Source: Psychroserpens jangbogonensis
Lineage (GTDB): Bacteria > Bacteroidota > Bacteroidia > Flavobacteriales > Flavobacteriaceae
NCBI RefSeq assembly: GCF_000797465.1
Contig: NZ_JSWG01000009.1
Span: forward strand, 784,586 to 848,585
DNA length: 64,000 nt
Direction of reading: 5' to 3'
The position numbers and the translations under genes were made by a program. The notes beneath the pieces were generated by a model. The model was given only the letters and a program-made list of their open reading frames with translations, ran no database searches and was not told the origin of the DNA. Shown here one piece after another: positions 52,305 through 61,951 of this stretch (the stretch's first letter is position 1; each line of letters opens with the position of its first letter).

Positions 52305-52348
52305 GCTGAATTTTTGTCGTTTTACTTAAGTAAAGATGTGATTTTTGT

Positions 52349-54781
52349 TTAATTTATTTCGTAAATAATGATAGAATTGTCGTCACCTTTCACAATAACT
52401 TCTATAGAATTATCATTATCGATATCATCCATTTCAATTGATGAATTTCCATATACAGGGAAGTTGTTTATTGGTTTTGCCTGACTGTCGAAAACATATA
52501 CCTTTTTTGCTTGTAAATCTGTGACACTTACATATATTTTATCATTGATATAAAATATTTTTGGTGGTGTGTAATCTCCAAAATCTAAATTAATAGTATT
52601 GGTTTTTATCGTCAGTTTATTATCTGATAATGCGACTAAAGTTTTACTAGTAGTGGTAATGGAATGTTTCTCGCTAAGATTTAGATTTTTGTGATTCACA
52701 TTTCCTTTTTGGTTTACTTCCAACAATTCTCCAGATGAATTACTAGTGGTAAAATTATTTTTATAAAGAAATATTTCATTTCCTGAAAAATCGATTGATT
52801 CTTTAACGTTAACTCTTCTTTTACCTACACGATCTAAAACTTCCATAGTGTTACCATCGGCAAATATGATATAGTCTTTTCTGGAAATTCTGAAATGTTT
52901 TGGCTGTGTTGCAATAATGTTTTTTCCAGATTTATATGTAAACCCACTTACAACTTTACCCTTTTGATCGTACATTAAAATGTTTTTGCCTTGGGTAACC
53001 ATCAATCGGTATTTTCTTTTATTATCGTAGTCAAAAACAGATAGAGGTTGTGTGATTTTGTCATTAAATTTAAGAGGAAAAGAAGAAACGTCTCTTCCGT
53101 TTCTATCCAATACATAGACTCTCTTTGGAGTAGCAAATACTAACTGTAATCGACCGTTTTTATACATGTCAATCTGTTCGATTTTACCAAGTATTTTGTC
53201 GTCAAGTTGTTTTTTCCAAAATATTTTCCCTTGGTTAGAAATGAGGTAGAGGTTATTATTTACGTCTTGGATAGCTATATCTTTTTGATTGTTGGTATGG
53301 TTGTTTACGAGTTGAAGTTCATTTAAAATACTAGCATCTAGTGAAATGTTTAAATCTTCAGCAACTGTATTGTTTCTAGCTCTTGATTTATTCGTTTTAA
53401 AAATAGCATTAACATGTGCAAAATCTGTATCGTAAATGTATTGTATCGCGGAGGTTTTGTAATCTTTTAAATTTAAGTTTTTGTCGTCATTAAAATTCAA
53501 ATTTAAAATAGTGTTGAGATCTTTTTCATTGGTATAAATAAACACTGAGGATTCATCACTCAGATTTAGCATCATGTCTTTAAATCGACTAGTTTCAGAA
53601 AGTGTTGTGTTATTTTGAAAATTTGCAATAATTGTTTCTAAGAAATCTACATCTTCTGTCAAAATGAAAAAGTCTTCAATGTTAGCAAAGTAAGAAATGT
53701 TTGTTTCAGGTATTAAAGGTGAAAACAATTTGTTTATTAATTCAGATTCATCCCAATTATAAATATCAACGGATCTATATGTCGAATTATTACTTAATGA
53801 TAAATCTTCTAGAGTTGATGTTGCGTCAATAGATTGAAGAATGATTGCTCTCTTATTGTCTTTTTCAACAAAACCGCTTTCTACTATAGTTTCAAATGGA
53901 TATATGTCTGGTAGTATAGAATCGTTAGGATTGCGTTTTAGTAATTGTTCTTCAAAAACGGTTATGTCGCTAAACGTGAAACTTAGGAAATAGTCACTGT
54001 CATATGGAATTACGTTCGCTATTTTATTCTCTTGTGGAATACTATTCTTAAAGATGTTTATTAAACTCTTAGTCGAGTCGCTCGCCTTTGTGATTCCGTT
54101 TAAAACGATGTCATTTTGTGAAATATCACCATCTAGAAGGAGATAATTTGAGAATTGAACGGCATTTAATTCAGGATTTTTAAAGTGTAATGGATTAAAT
54201 GCATTTTGCTTAAGATTGATTAATACCGAAAGTGATTTGTTTTTGTTAGAAACGGTGAGCAATTTTTTTAATTCAAGATCGACTTCTTTTTGTTCAAAAG
54301 AAGCTTCTGCCAATTTTAGTCTATTCGAAATAAATAAAATACTGTCATTGATAGTGGAGTAGAAGATGGAGTTGTCTATTTCGGTTTTTAAAATGGTTTT
54401 GTTGTTTGAAGTAAATTTTTCAGAGATTATATTCGGAATCGAATCCAATTCAAATATTGAAGTCTTGAAATTTGTGATGAAACTAATTTCTATGCTGTCA
54501 TTTTGGTCTTTAGACAACGTAATGAAGCATTCACTTTCTGGTTTAAGGAATGAAATTGGTTTTAATTGTTTGTTGAAACTCTCAATTTGAGAATAATTAA
54601 GTAGTTCTTGGATTAAAGAATTTGAATTTATTGCACTTTTTAAACTTTCTAAGGAATTAGTTTTTATAATTACTGAAGAATTTTCGGGAATGCAACTAAA
54701 AAGGTCTGCTGCTGTTTTTTTATCACTCTGACAACCTAAAGTTAAAACGCACAAAACGATTAGTAACCAAATGTTTTTCAT
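52349..54781 (-). CDS. Large lipoprotein with C-terminal beta-propeller-like repeats
   Basis: An 810-aa lipoprotein (TLGC, Cys17). The N-terminal half (about 25-470) is a repetitive alpha-beta region starting ADLFSCIPENSSVIIKTNSLE, similar to DUF3352-like proteins. The C-terminal half (about 480-810) has PQQ/WD-like blades such as DVNNNLYLISNQGKIFWKK and TPKRVYVLDRNGRDVSSF. It may be a flavobacterial envelope protein; function is unknown. It has its own -7 element right after rnhB. Confidence 0.8.
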   Translation of the reverse strand: MKNIWLLIVLCVLTLGCQSDKKTAADLFSCIPENSSVIIKTNSLESLKSAINSNSLIQELLNYSQIESFNKQLKPISFLKPESECFITLSKDQNDSIEISFITNFKTSIFELDSIPNIISEKFTSNNKTILKTEIDNSIFYSTINDSILFISNRLKLAEASFEQKEVDLELKKLLTVSNKNKSLSVLINLKQNAFNPLHFKNPELNAVQFSNYLLLDGDISQNDIVLNGITKASDSTKSLINIFKNSIPQENKIANVIPYDSDYFLSFTFSDITVFEEQLLKRNPNDSILPDIYPFETIVESGFVEKDNKRAIILQSIDATSTLEDLSLSNNSTYRSVDIYNWDESELINKLFSPLIPETNISYFANIEDFFILTEDVDFLETIIANFQNNTTLSETSRFKDMMLNLSDESSVFIYTNEKDLNTILNLNFNDDKNLNLKDYKTSAIQYIYDTDFAHVNAIFKTNKSRARNNTVAEDLNISLDASILNELQLVNNHTNNQKDIAIQDVNNNLYLISNQGKIFWKKQLDDKILGKIEQIDMYKNGRLQLVFATPKRVYVLDRNGRDVSSFPLKFNDKITQPLSVFDYDNKRKYRLMVTQGKNILMYDQKGKVVSGFTYKSGKNIIATQPKHFRISRKDYIIFADGNTMEVLDRVGKRRVNVKESIDFSGNEIFLYKNNFTTSNSSGELLEVNQKGNVNHKNLNLSEKHSITTTSKTLVALSDNKLTIKTNTINLDFGDYTPPKIFYINDKIYVSVTDLQAKKVYVFDSQAKPINNFPVYGNSSIEMDDIDNDNSIEVIVKGDDNSIIIYEIN

Positions 54782-54795
54782 TGAAAAGGTTTTTA

Positions 54796-54803
54796 CAAAT
54801 ATA
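54796..54803 (-). promoter_or_regulatory. -7 promoter element of the large lipoprotein gene
   Basis: Minus strand TATATTTG, 14 bp before the start at 54781; it lies between rnhB and this gene, so the gene can be transcribed separately. Confidence 0.5.
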
Positions 54804-54808
54804 AAAAG

Positions 54809-55411
54809 TTACAGTTCTAAATTTAATTGTTCGGGCAATAATCTAAAAGATTTCCTATGGTATTTAGTAGCTCCATATTTTTTTATTGCCAGTCTGTGTT
54901 CTTTAGTAGGATAACCTTTGTTTTTTATCCAATTGTACATCGGGAATTCTTCATGAATTTTAGCCATGTAGGCATCTCTGTAAGTTTTGGCCAGTACTGA
55001 AGCCGCTGCGATTGAAAGATATTTGCTGTCTCCTTTGATTATAGTTTGATATGGAATTGAATGAAATGGCTTAAACCTATTTCCATCAACAATTATAAAA
55101 TTAGGTTGTTGCTTTAGTTTTTCTATGGATTTATGCATTGCCAAAATGGAAGCGTTTAAAATATTGATCTTATCAATTTCGTCTTCAAAGACATGATCAA
55201 CAGCAAATGAAATAGCTTCTGCTTCTATTATAGGTTTTAGATGCAATCTTTTTTTTTCTGAAAGTAGCTTTGAATCGTTTAATAAATTATTTGCAAAATC
55301 ACTAGGTAAAATAACAGCAGAAGCGGTCACTGGACCAGCTAAACAGCCCCTTCCTGCTTCATCGGTTCCGCATTCTAAATCTAATTTTGAAAAGTTAGCT
55401 AAAAGGTTCAA
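54809..55411 (-). CDS. rnhB: Ribonuclease HII
   Basis: Removes RNA from RNA-DNA hybrids and single ribonucleotides in DNA. The metal site is visible: Asp17 and Glu18 in [13 protein letters not shown], and Asp109 in [27 protein letters not shown] is the family motif that holds the fourth acidic residue. Length 200 aa is normal. The start is TTG at 55411. Confidence 0.96.
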   Translation of the reverse strand: MNLLANFSKLDLECGTDEAGRGCLAGPVTASAVILPSDFANNLLNDSKLLSEKKRLHLKPIIEAEAISFAVDHVFEDEIDKINILNASILAMHKSIEKLKQQPNFIIVDGNRFKPFHSIPYQTIIKGDSKYLSIAAASVLAKTYRDAYMAKIHEEFPMYNWIKNKGYPTKEHRLAIKKYGATKYHRKSFRLLPEQLNLEL

Positions 55412-55428
55412 TAATGTTAAAGTTTGGA

Positions 55429-55436
55429 CAAAGTTA
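55429..55436 (-). promoter_or_regulatory. -7 promoter element of rnhB
   Basis: Minus strand TAACTTTG, 17 bp before the rnhB start. Confidence 0.5.
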
Positions 55437-55614
55437 AAATTTTAACGCAACCTTTTATAAACTAATGCATCTTAATGTCAGTAAAAGCATTGGTTGTGCA
55501 ATTATTTAATGAACATTTTAATTGTTAGGTTGTTAACATTTTTTTGGCAAAAATACTTGTTTATTTAATATATTATTAAGATGTTTGCGCTAGACTAACT
55601 CAAATAATTGTTTT

Positions 55615-58600
55615 ATGAAATTAAAGTTAACATGGTTAATGACGCTTTTTATGGCGTTTGTGATGCAATTTTCTTTTGCACAAGAGAAAACGATCACGGG
55701 AACAGTTACATCGGCCGCAGATGGTTTACCATTGCCTGGTGTGAATGTAATTGTACAAGGGACTTCAAGAGGAGTTCAAACAGATTTTGATGGTAATTAT
55801 ACCATTAAAGCAAGTACTGGAGAAACTTTGGTTTTTTCATTTATAGGTATGAAAGAAGTAACTGCTTTAGTTGCTGCCAGTAATACAATGAATATGGTAA
55901 TGGACGAGGATGTTGAAACCCTTGAAGAAATTGTCGTAGTAGGATTCAGTTCTAAATCTAGAGATGAACTTACTTCTGCAGTATCAAATGTTACCGCTGA
56001 AGATTTACAAAAAATTGCACCATCAGTAAGTATAGATAATATGCTTCAAGGTGTTGCTGCGGGTGTTCAGGTTACTGCCCAAAATGGTAAGCCTGGTCAA
56101 ACGGCGTTTATTAGAGTACGTGGTATTGGTTCGATCAATGCTGGTAATCAACCACTATATATTGTGGATGGTGCTCAAGTAAACGAAAATGACGTTAACG
56201 CTATTAATCCTAATGACGTTGAGTCTGTTAGTGTCTTGAAAGATGCTGCATCAACTTCTATCTATGGAGCACGTGGTGGTAATGGTGTTGTACTTATTAC
56301 TACAAAACGTGGTAAGAAAGGAAAAGAAGCCGTTATCAAAATTAGCACAAGATTAGGTCGTAGTAGAAAAGTTAAAGATAACTTTACTATGATGAACTCG
56401 GCTCAAAAGCTTCAATATGAAAGAGAATTAGGGATTGGGACAGGAGCTTCTATTTCTTCTAACTCTGAATTACAAGCTTTACTAGCTTTAGATCACGATT
56501 GGCAAGAAGATTTATTACAAGATGGTTTACAACAATCATTCTCTATGTCTATTTCAGGTGGTGAAGAGCGCATGCGTTACTTCTTCTCTTTAGGATATGA
56601 TGAAGATACAGGTATCGTTAGAGATATTGATGGTTATAGCAGATCATCTGGACGTTTAAATGTTGATTATGATGCAAAAGAATGGTTAACAATTGGGACA
56701 AGTTTAGCTTTCTCAGGTGTTAAGCAAGGAGATCCAAGAGATAGAAACAACGTGCAAAACCCATTTAGAGCAATGTACGATTACAACCCATACGAGCCTT
56801 TCTATTCAAGAGATGCTAATGGTGATGTAGTATTTGATTCTAATGGTGCACCTGTATTGAATCCAACTTCGGCTGGATATCCTGTATCTAGTGAACTTAG
56901 AGAAAACTTAACTACTAGAATTAATAATAGATTCTTAGGTAACGTGTATTTAGATTTTAAATTACATGATAATGTGAAGTTCTTAACTCAAGTGTCTGGT
57001 ATTTTCGATCAGTTTAGAAGAGAGAATTTCTTACAACCTGGATCTACTTTAGATTTAATTATTAATGCTGGAATTCCTACTGGAGACAAAACAGATAGTG
57101 GATCGGCAGATTTTACTTACACTTGGTTAAACAAGGTAACATACTCTAATACATTTGGTGAAAAGCACAACTTAGAACTTACTGCTTTAACAGAATTTGT
57201 TAAAAGAGACTTTAGATCATATTTAGCTTCTGGTACAGGTTTCGTTGTTGGAGGCCCTTCAGTATTAGATGTAGCAGCTGCTCCTGATAATATTGGTGGT
57301 ACTAGATTTCAAAATGCTTTGTTCTCTGTAGCAGGTAATGTAGATTACAACTATGACAACAGATATATTGCAACGGCTACTGTAAGACGTGATGGATCTT
57401 CTAAATTTGGTGCTAACACTAAGTATGGTACTTTCTATAGTGGTTCTGTTGCTTGGAATATTAACAATGAAGCTTTCTTTAAGAGTAATACAATAAATAC
57501 ATTAAAGTTAAGAGCTTCTTATGGAACTTCTGGTAATGACCAAATTGGTAACTACCAACCTATTACTACTTATGGATTTTTCGCTTATAACGGACAGACT
57601 ACTCTTGAACCACAAAATTTTGGTGATCCAGACTTAGGATGGGAACAGAATACGAACTATGGTATTGGTGTTGAATTCGGATTATTAAATAACAGAGTAA
57701 GAGGTTTAGTTGATTATTACAACAGAACAACTTCAGACTTACTATTAAACGAACAATTACCTTTTTCAGTTGGTGGACCAACAGTAACAGGTAACTTGGG
57801 TGAAATGGTGAACAAAGGTTGGGAATTTGAATTGGCTGGTGATATTATTAGAACTCAAGATTTCAAATGGACAGTTAATGCTAACTTAAACCTTTATGAT
57901 AATGAAGTTACTAAATTAGTAGATACTGATGATTCAAGTACTCCAGGTATTGATGAAAGTGATTTATTCTCAACAGGTAATTTCTTTTCAGTACTTAGAG
58001 TTGGTGAAGAAGTAAATACATTCTTTTTAACTCGTTATGCTGGAGTTAATCCTGCAAACGGTGAAGCTTTATACTTGGATACTGATGGTAATGTAACAAA
58101 TGTTGCCGCTGGTAATGAAGTTGCTTTATCTGGTAAATCTCCATTTGCTGATATGGATGGTAGTTTTGGAACTAGTGTTTCATACAAAGGATGGGATTTA
58201 AATGCTAACTTCTATTGGAAAGTTGGAAACTATATCTATAACACTATGGAGTCTAATATGTTAGCTGATGGTGATGGTATCGAAGGTAGTAACCAAAGAT
58301 TAGATGCATTTAACTACTGGAGAAACCCAGGAGACACAAATGTATTACCAAGACCATCTTCAGCAGGATTTGCTGCAGATGCTGCACAAACTTCAGATAG
58401 ATTCCTACAGAAAGGTGATTATATCAGATTACGTTCATTACAACTTGGTTATTCTTTACCAAAACGTTTTACTGATGCTATGTCTTTAGATAATGTTAGA
58501 ATTTATGCTGCTGGAACAAACCTTTGGACATACGCTCCTGAATATAAAGGTGATCCAGAAGTAGGTATCGGTTCGGGTGAAACTCAAACTGCAGGTTCTG

Positions 58601-58680
58601 GTACAATTCCAGGTGAATTCTCTTTATATAGTTACCCTACAACGGCTACAATAGCTATTGGATTTGATATTCAATTTTAA
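55615..58680 (+). CDS. SusC/RagA-family TonB-linked outer-membrane transporter
   Basis: A 1021-aa outer-membrane barrel that imports large nutrients with its SusD partner, powered by TonB. Signal peptide about 1-23, then a CarboxypepD_reg-like domain (TVTSAADGLPLPGVNVIVQG near residue 30), a TonB box-like stretch and a plug (GTSRGVQTDFDGNYTI, later QPLYIVDGAQVNENDVNAI and VLKDAASTSIYGARGGNGVV at about 198-220). The barrel ends in GFDIQF with a terminal Phe. There is no STN domain, so it is not of the FecA/anti-sigma-regulated type. Confidence 0.95.
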   Translation: MKLKLTWLMTLFMAFVMQFSFAQEKTITGTVTSAADGLPLPGVNVIVQGTSRGVQTDFDGNYTIKASTGETLVFSFIGMKEVTALVAASNTMNMVMDEDVETLEEIVVVGFSSKSRDELTSAVSNVTAEDLQKIAPSVSIDNMLQGVAAGVQVTAQNGKPGQTAFIRVRGIGSINAGNQPLYIVDGAQVNENDVNAINPNDVESVSVLKDAASTSIYGARGGNGVVLITTKRGKKGKEAVIKISTRLGRSRKVKDNFTMMNSAQKLQYERELGIGTGASISSNSELQALLALDHDWQEDLLQDGLQQSFSMSISGGEERMRYFFSLGYDEDTGIVRDIDGYSRSSGRLNVDYDAKEWLTIGTSLAFSGVKQGDPRDRNNVQNPFRAMYDYNPYEPFYSRDANGDVVFDSNGAPVLNPTSAGYPVSSELRENLTTRINNRFLGNVYLDFKLHDNVKFLTQVSGIFDQFRRENFLQPGSTLDLIINAGIPTGDKTDSGSADFTYTWLNKVTYSNTFGEKHNLELTALTEFVKRDFRSYLASGTGFVVGGPSVLDVAAAPDNIGGTRFQNALFSVAGNVDYNYDNRYIATATVRRDGSSKFGANTKYGTFYSGSVAWNINNEAFFKSNTINTLKLRASYGTSGNDQIGNYQPITTYGFFAYNGQTTLEPQNFGDPDLGWEQNTNYGIGVEFGLLNNRVRGLVDYYNRTTSDLLLNEQLPFSVGGPTVTGNLGEMVNKGWEFELAGDIIRTQDFKWTVNANLNLYDNEVTKLVDTDDSSTPGIDESDLFSTGNFFSVLRVGEEVNTFFLTRYAGVNPANGEALYLDTDGNVTNVAAGNEVALSGKSPFADMDGSFGTSVSYKGWDLNANFYWKVGNYIYNTMESNMLADGDGIEGSNQRLDAFNYWRNPGDTNVLPRPSSAGFAADAAQTSDRFLQKGDYIRLRSLQLGYSLPKRFTDAMSLDNVRIYAAGTNLWTYAPEYKGDPEVGIGSGETQTAGSGTIPGEFSLYSYPTTATIAIGFDIQF

Positions 58681-58685
58681 TAAAC

Positions 58686-60116
58686 ATGAAAAAGATGAAA
58701 AAATACACAATAATTTTAAGCACGATATTCGCCATGGCATTCATGAGCTCGTGTGATCAAGAGAACTTAAATCTTAACCCGTTTAATGCGGTGGGTGTAG
58801 ATGTAGCATTAAATAATGCTAATGATTTTGAGATCGCTGTCAATGGTCTATATAGTATGATGATTGAATCAACATATTATGGAGCAGACTTTATGTCTTT
58901 CCCAGATGTATTGGCAGATAACTTAATCATTAATTTAGATGCAAGACAAACTCAGAGAACTACTTTTGAGTGGAGATACAATCCGAATAACACTAGAGGT
59001 AATTTCATGGTAAATGCTTATGATGTTGTTCAACATGCAAACTTTATCTTAGAAAATACTTCTAAGTTGTCTGCTGGTGCGCAAAGAGATAACATCGAAG
59101 CACAATGTTTAGCCGCTAGAGCTTTAGCACATTTTGATATTAACAATGTGTTTGGAATGATTCCAACGCAAGAAGCTGGAGCTAATTCTTCATTAGGTAT
59201 TTCACTTAACTTTAGTTCTGATATTCGTCAGACTCTAGGTAGAAATACTGTTGAGCAAGTTTATACTTCTGTAATTGCTGATTTAGTTGCTGCAAGCGCA
59301 AAAATATCTGGTAGTAATGGTATAGAACGTTTCAATGCGGATGCTATTAATGGTTTATTGTCTAGAGTATACTTATACAATGGTCAATATCAACAAGCTT
59401 CAGATGCAGCAGACGCTGTGACTGGTTCAGTTGCTCAGTTTGGTAATTTTACTGGCTTATGGGATGATTCTAGTGATGATGGAGTTTTATTTAAACTTAT
59501 AAATCGTGATGCTGATACTGATGTTTCAACAGCAGTTCCTTATAGTCAAACATTAACAAGTGGGATTTTCTCTGAGTATGTAATTGACTTTGGTTTCTTT
59601 AACTTATATAGTCCTCAGGATGTAAGACTTGGAGCTTTCATTGAAACGTCTCCATTTGATGGTGTTCTTTATAACCACGTATCTATACATAATTCTAGCT
59701 CAATAAATGCTGGTTCAGGAGTTGTAGATATTAAAGTTATAAGAGCTGCGGAAGTTCAGTTAAATAAAGCTGAAGCTTTAGCTAATTTAAATCAAGATGG
59801 TCCAGCTTTAGCGGCATTAGATTTAGTTAGAAGTCAGAGATATGTTATTCCTGCTGCAGGAGAAACAGGTCAAGCACTTAAAGATGCTATTCAGTTAGAA
59901 AGACGTTTAGAACTTGCTTTCCAAGGTCATAGATTCTTTGATATCAAACGTCAAGGTCAATCTATTCAAAGAACTAATGCAGGTCAACTTGCAGATGGTA
60001 CGGGTACTCCACCATTATTCTTAAACTTACCAGCTGGAGATTGCTTATTCGAATTGGCTATTCCAGTTACAGAGATTAATGTAAATCCTGCTTCTTCTCA
60101 AAACCCTTGTTACTAA
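58686..60116 (+). CDS. SusD/RagB-family surface lipoprotein
   Basis: A 476-aa lipoprotein (MSSC, Cys23) that caps the SusC barrel and captures substrate at the cell surface. The N-terminal half is TPR-like; ADNLIINLDARQTQRTTFEW, AQCLAARALAHFDINNVFGM and the C-terminal LERRLELAFQGHRFFDIKRQG are family signatures. It follows susC by five bases. The ligand cannot be inferred; no CAZyme is nearby. Confidence 0.95.
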   Translation: MKKMKKYTIILSTIFAMAFMSSCDQENLNLNPFNAVGVDVALNNANDFEIAVNGLYSMMIESTYYGADFMSFPDVLADNLIINLDARQTQRTTFEWRYNPNNTRGNFMVNAYDVVQHANFILENTSKLSAGAQRDNIEAQCLAARALAHFDINNVFGMIPTQEAGANSSLGISLNFSSDIRQTLGRNTVEQVYTSVIADLVAASAKISGSNGIERFNADAINGLLSRVYLYNGQYQQASDAADAVTGSVAQFGNFTGLWDDSSDDGVLFKLINRDADTDVSTAVPYSQTLTSGIFSEYVIDFGFFNLYSPQDVRLGAFIETSPFDGVLYNHVSIHNSSSINAGSGVVDIKVIRAAEVQLNKAEALANLNQDGPALAALDLVRSQRYVIPAAGETGQALKDAIQLERRLELAFQGHRFFDIKRQGQSIQRTNAGQLADGTGTPPLFLNLPAGDCLFELAIPVTEINVNPASSQNPCY

Positions 60117-60127
60117 AAAAAAAAATT

Positions 60128-60934
60128 ATGAAAAAAACAATTTTATTATTAACAGCAGTTGTCTTATCAACATTCATGTTTTCATGTGATGAAGATGATG
60201 ACAGACAAGTATACAACGAAGGTACGGTAACGTATTTTACAGAAACAGCAAGTAATTTATTTGTGACTTCTGATAATCCAAGTACTTCAATTGAAGTTGT
60301 GTCTTCAACAACACGTGCAGTAGCTAGAACATTTACAGTATCAGTTGATACTGATGCTTCTACAGCAGTAGAAGGCGTTGAATTTACTTTAGGTTCTAAT
60401 TCTGTAACTATTCCTGCTGGATCATACGTAGGTTCATTTGAAATAAATGGATTGTTTGCTGGAGCTTTAGAAACAGGTTCTACACTTGTTCTTAACCTTT
60501 CAGGTGCATCTGCAGCTGGATTTGATACTACATATGAATTAGGAATCTTTAAATTATGTGAATCAGATTTAGGTGGTATGTATGAAGTTACTACTACTTA
60601 TGGTTTTCATGATTTCTTACCAGATTTCGATGTGAATACACAAATGATGGCATGGGCTCCTTTAGGAAATGGTGCTTATTTTATTCAAGATTTCTCAGGA
60701 GGTTTATATGATGGTGGTCCTTATTCTGGTGCTTATGGAACAGGTCCAACAAGTTTCGATATGGAAGTTACAGATATCTGTGGAAATATTTCTTGGATCG
60801 GTCAAGTAGATCCTTGGGGAGATATTTTACCAAACGGAACTAACTCAGTAGATGGAATGACTGGTGTTATTACTACATCATGGACATGTACTGGATACGG
60901 TGAAAACGGAGTTTCTACTTACGTACCTCAATAA
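60128..60934 (+). CDS. SusCD-associated surface lipoprotein, copy 1
   Basis: A 268-aa lipoprotein (FMFSC, Cys20, then DEDDD, an acidic export-type signal). The middle is a Calx-beta/DUF4843-like sandwich: ARTFTVSVDTDASTAVEGVE, FTLGSNSVTIPAGS and LVLNLSGASA. The C-terminal half is rich in Gly, Tyr and Trp, as in glycan-binding proteins. ATG at 60128 is preferred because the ORF from 60107 begins inside susD and does not form a signal peptide. Paralogue of the next gene. Confidence 0.88.
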   Translation: MKKTILLLTAVVLSTFMFSCDEDDDRQVYNEGTVTYFTETASNLFVTSDNPSTSIEVVSSTTRAVARTFTVSVDTDASTAVEGVEFTLGSNSVTIPAGSYVGSFEINGLFAGALETGSTLVLNLSGASAAGFDTTYELGIFKLCESDLGGMYEVTTTYGFHDFLPDFDVNTQMMAWAPLGNGAYFIQDFSGGLYDGGPYSGAYGTGPTSFDMEVTDICGNISWIGQVDPWGDILPNGTNSVDGMTGVITTSWTCTGYGENGVSTYVPQ

Positions 60935-60958
60935 TTTTAATTTAAAATAATAATAATT

Positions 60959-61822
60959 ATGAAATATATATTCAATTTTAGACTCCTTTTCATCGCTGCG
61001 TTACTTGTGTTTGTATCATGTGACAGTAAAGATGATGATACGAGTTTCTTAGATGACAGACAATCTGTTGCTTATTTCGTGCCTGGTGATTCTGGAACTT
61101 TGCAAGTATCTCCTGACTCACCTTCATCTACTTATGATGTGGTAGTTGGTGTGTCTGAATCTAAATCTTTTGCAAGAACATTTACTTATACTATAGATCC
61201 TTCATCTGTTGCAGTTGAAGGTGTAGATTTTACTTTATTGTCAAATCTTGAAGTACCAGCAAATTCAATTGTTGGTTTTATTACAGTAAGTGCTCCTTAT
61301 GCTGCATCTACTCTAGAAGGTAAGTCTTTAAAATTAAACTTAACTTCAGTTGAAGATTCTCAATTAGGAAATAGAGTACAGTTTAACTTAAATATCATTA
61401 GATTTTGTCCATTAGGAGCTGATTTTACAGGTGACTATATGATAGACTTCGTTACTGGTGGTGTTCCTGCTGCAGGTAATGCTCCAGCATTAGGAACTGG
61501 TGTGGTAGTTAATGTATTTGAAGGCGACAGTCCTACTGAAAGAAGATTCAACGTTAAATGTTACCCTAGTTTTGGATTTGCTAATCCACCAGTTGATTTC
61601 TCTTTTGGAATGATCTGTGGAAATGTATTAGCTAATGGAACTCTTGACCCATCAGGTGTTGGTTGTGGAGGATCTATTTCATTCGGTCCAGCTATAAACC
61701 CATCAACTTATGACAATGATGATGATAGTACTTTTGGTTTAACATTTGTTGAAGATATAGAAGCGCAATGTGATGATAGTACTGGAGAACAGGAAACTGT
61801 TTATACATTTACAAAACAATAG
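60959..61822 (+). CDS. SusCD-associated surface lipoprotein, copy 2
   Basis: A 287-aa lipoprotein (VSC, Cys21, then DSKDDD). It shares the central sandwich with its neighbour (FARTFTYTIDPSSVAVEGVD, FTLLSNLEVPANSIVG, LKLNLTS). The C-terminal half is different and Gly-rich. Probably a surface substrate-binding accessory of the SusCD system. It is the last gene before the terminator. Confidence 0.88.
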   Translation: MKYIFNFRLLFIAALLVFVSCDSKDDDTSFLDDRQSVAYFVPGDSGTLQVSPDSPSSTYDVVVGVSESKSFARTFTYTIDPSSVAVEGVDFTLLSNLEVPANSIVGFITVSAPYAASTLEGKSLKLNLTSVEDSQLGNRVQFNLNIIRFCPLGADFTGDYMIDFVTGGVPAAGNAPALGTGVVVNVFEGDSPTERRFNVKCYPSFGFANPPVDFSFGMICGNVLANGTLDPSGVGCGGSISFGPAINPSTYDNDDDSTFGLTFVEDIEAQCDDSTGEQETVYTFTKQ

Positions 61823-61843
61823 TATATAATATATTTGTTTTAT

Positions 61844-61882
61844 AAAAAAAGCGTCTAAGGTTTTCCTTAGGCGCTTTTTTTT
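61844..61882 (+). terminator. Terminator of the SusCD operon
   Basis: Stem AGCGTCTAAGG with CCTTAGGCGCT around loop TTTT (one T-G wobble), extended by A/T pairs and followed by a long T-run. Confidence 0.92.
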
Positions 61883-61937
61883 GTTGTTTATGTTGGAAAT
61901 TATTAATTTTTTAAGATTTACTTATTGGTATTAAAAG

Positions 61938-61945
61938 TATATTTG
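61938..61945 (+). promoter_or_regulatory. -7 promoter element of the porin gene
   Basis: TATATTTG ends six bases before the ATG at 61952 and inside the longer ORF from 61925, which supports the shorter start and a short leader. Confidence 0.55.
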
Positions 61946-61951
61946 ACCATT

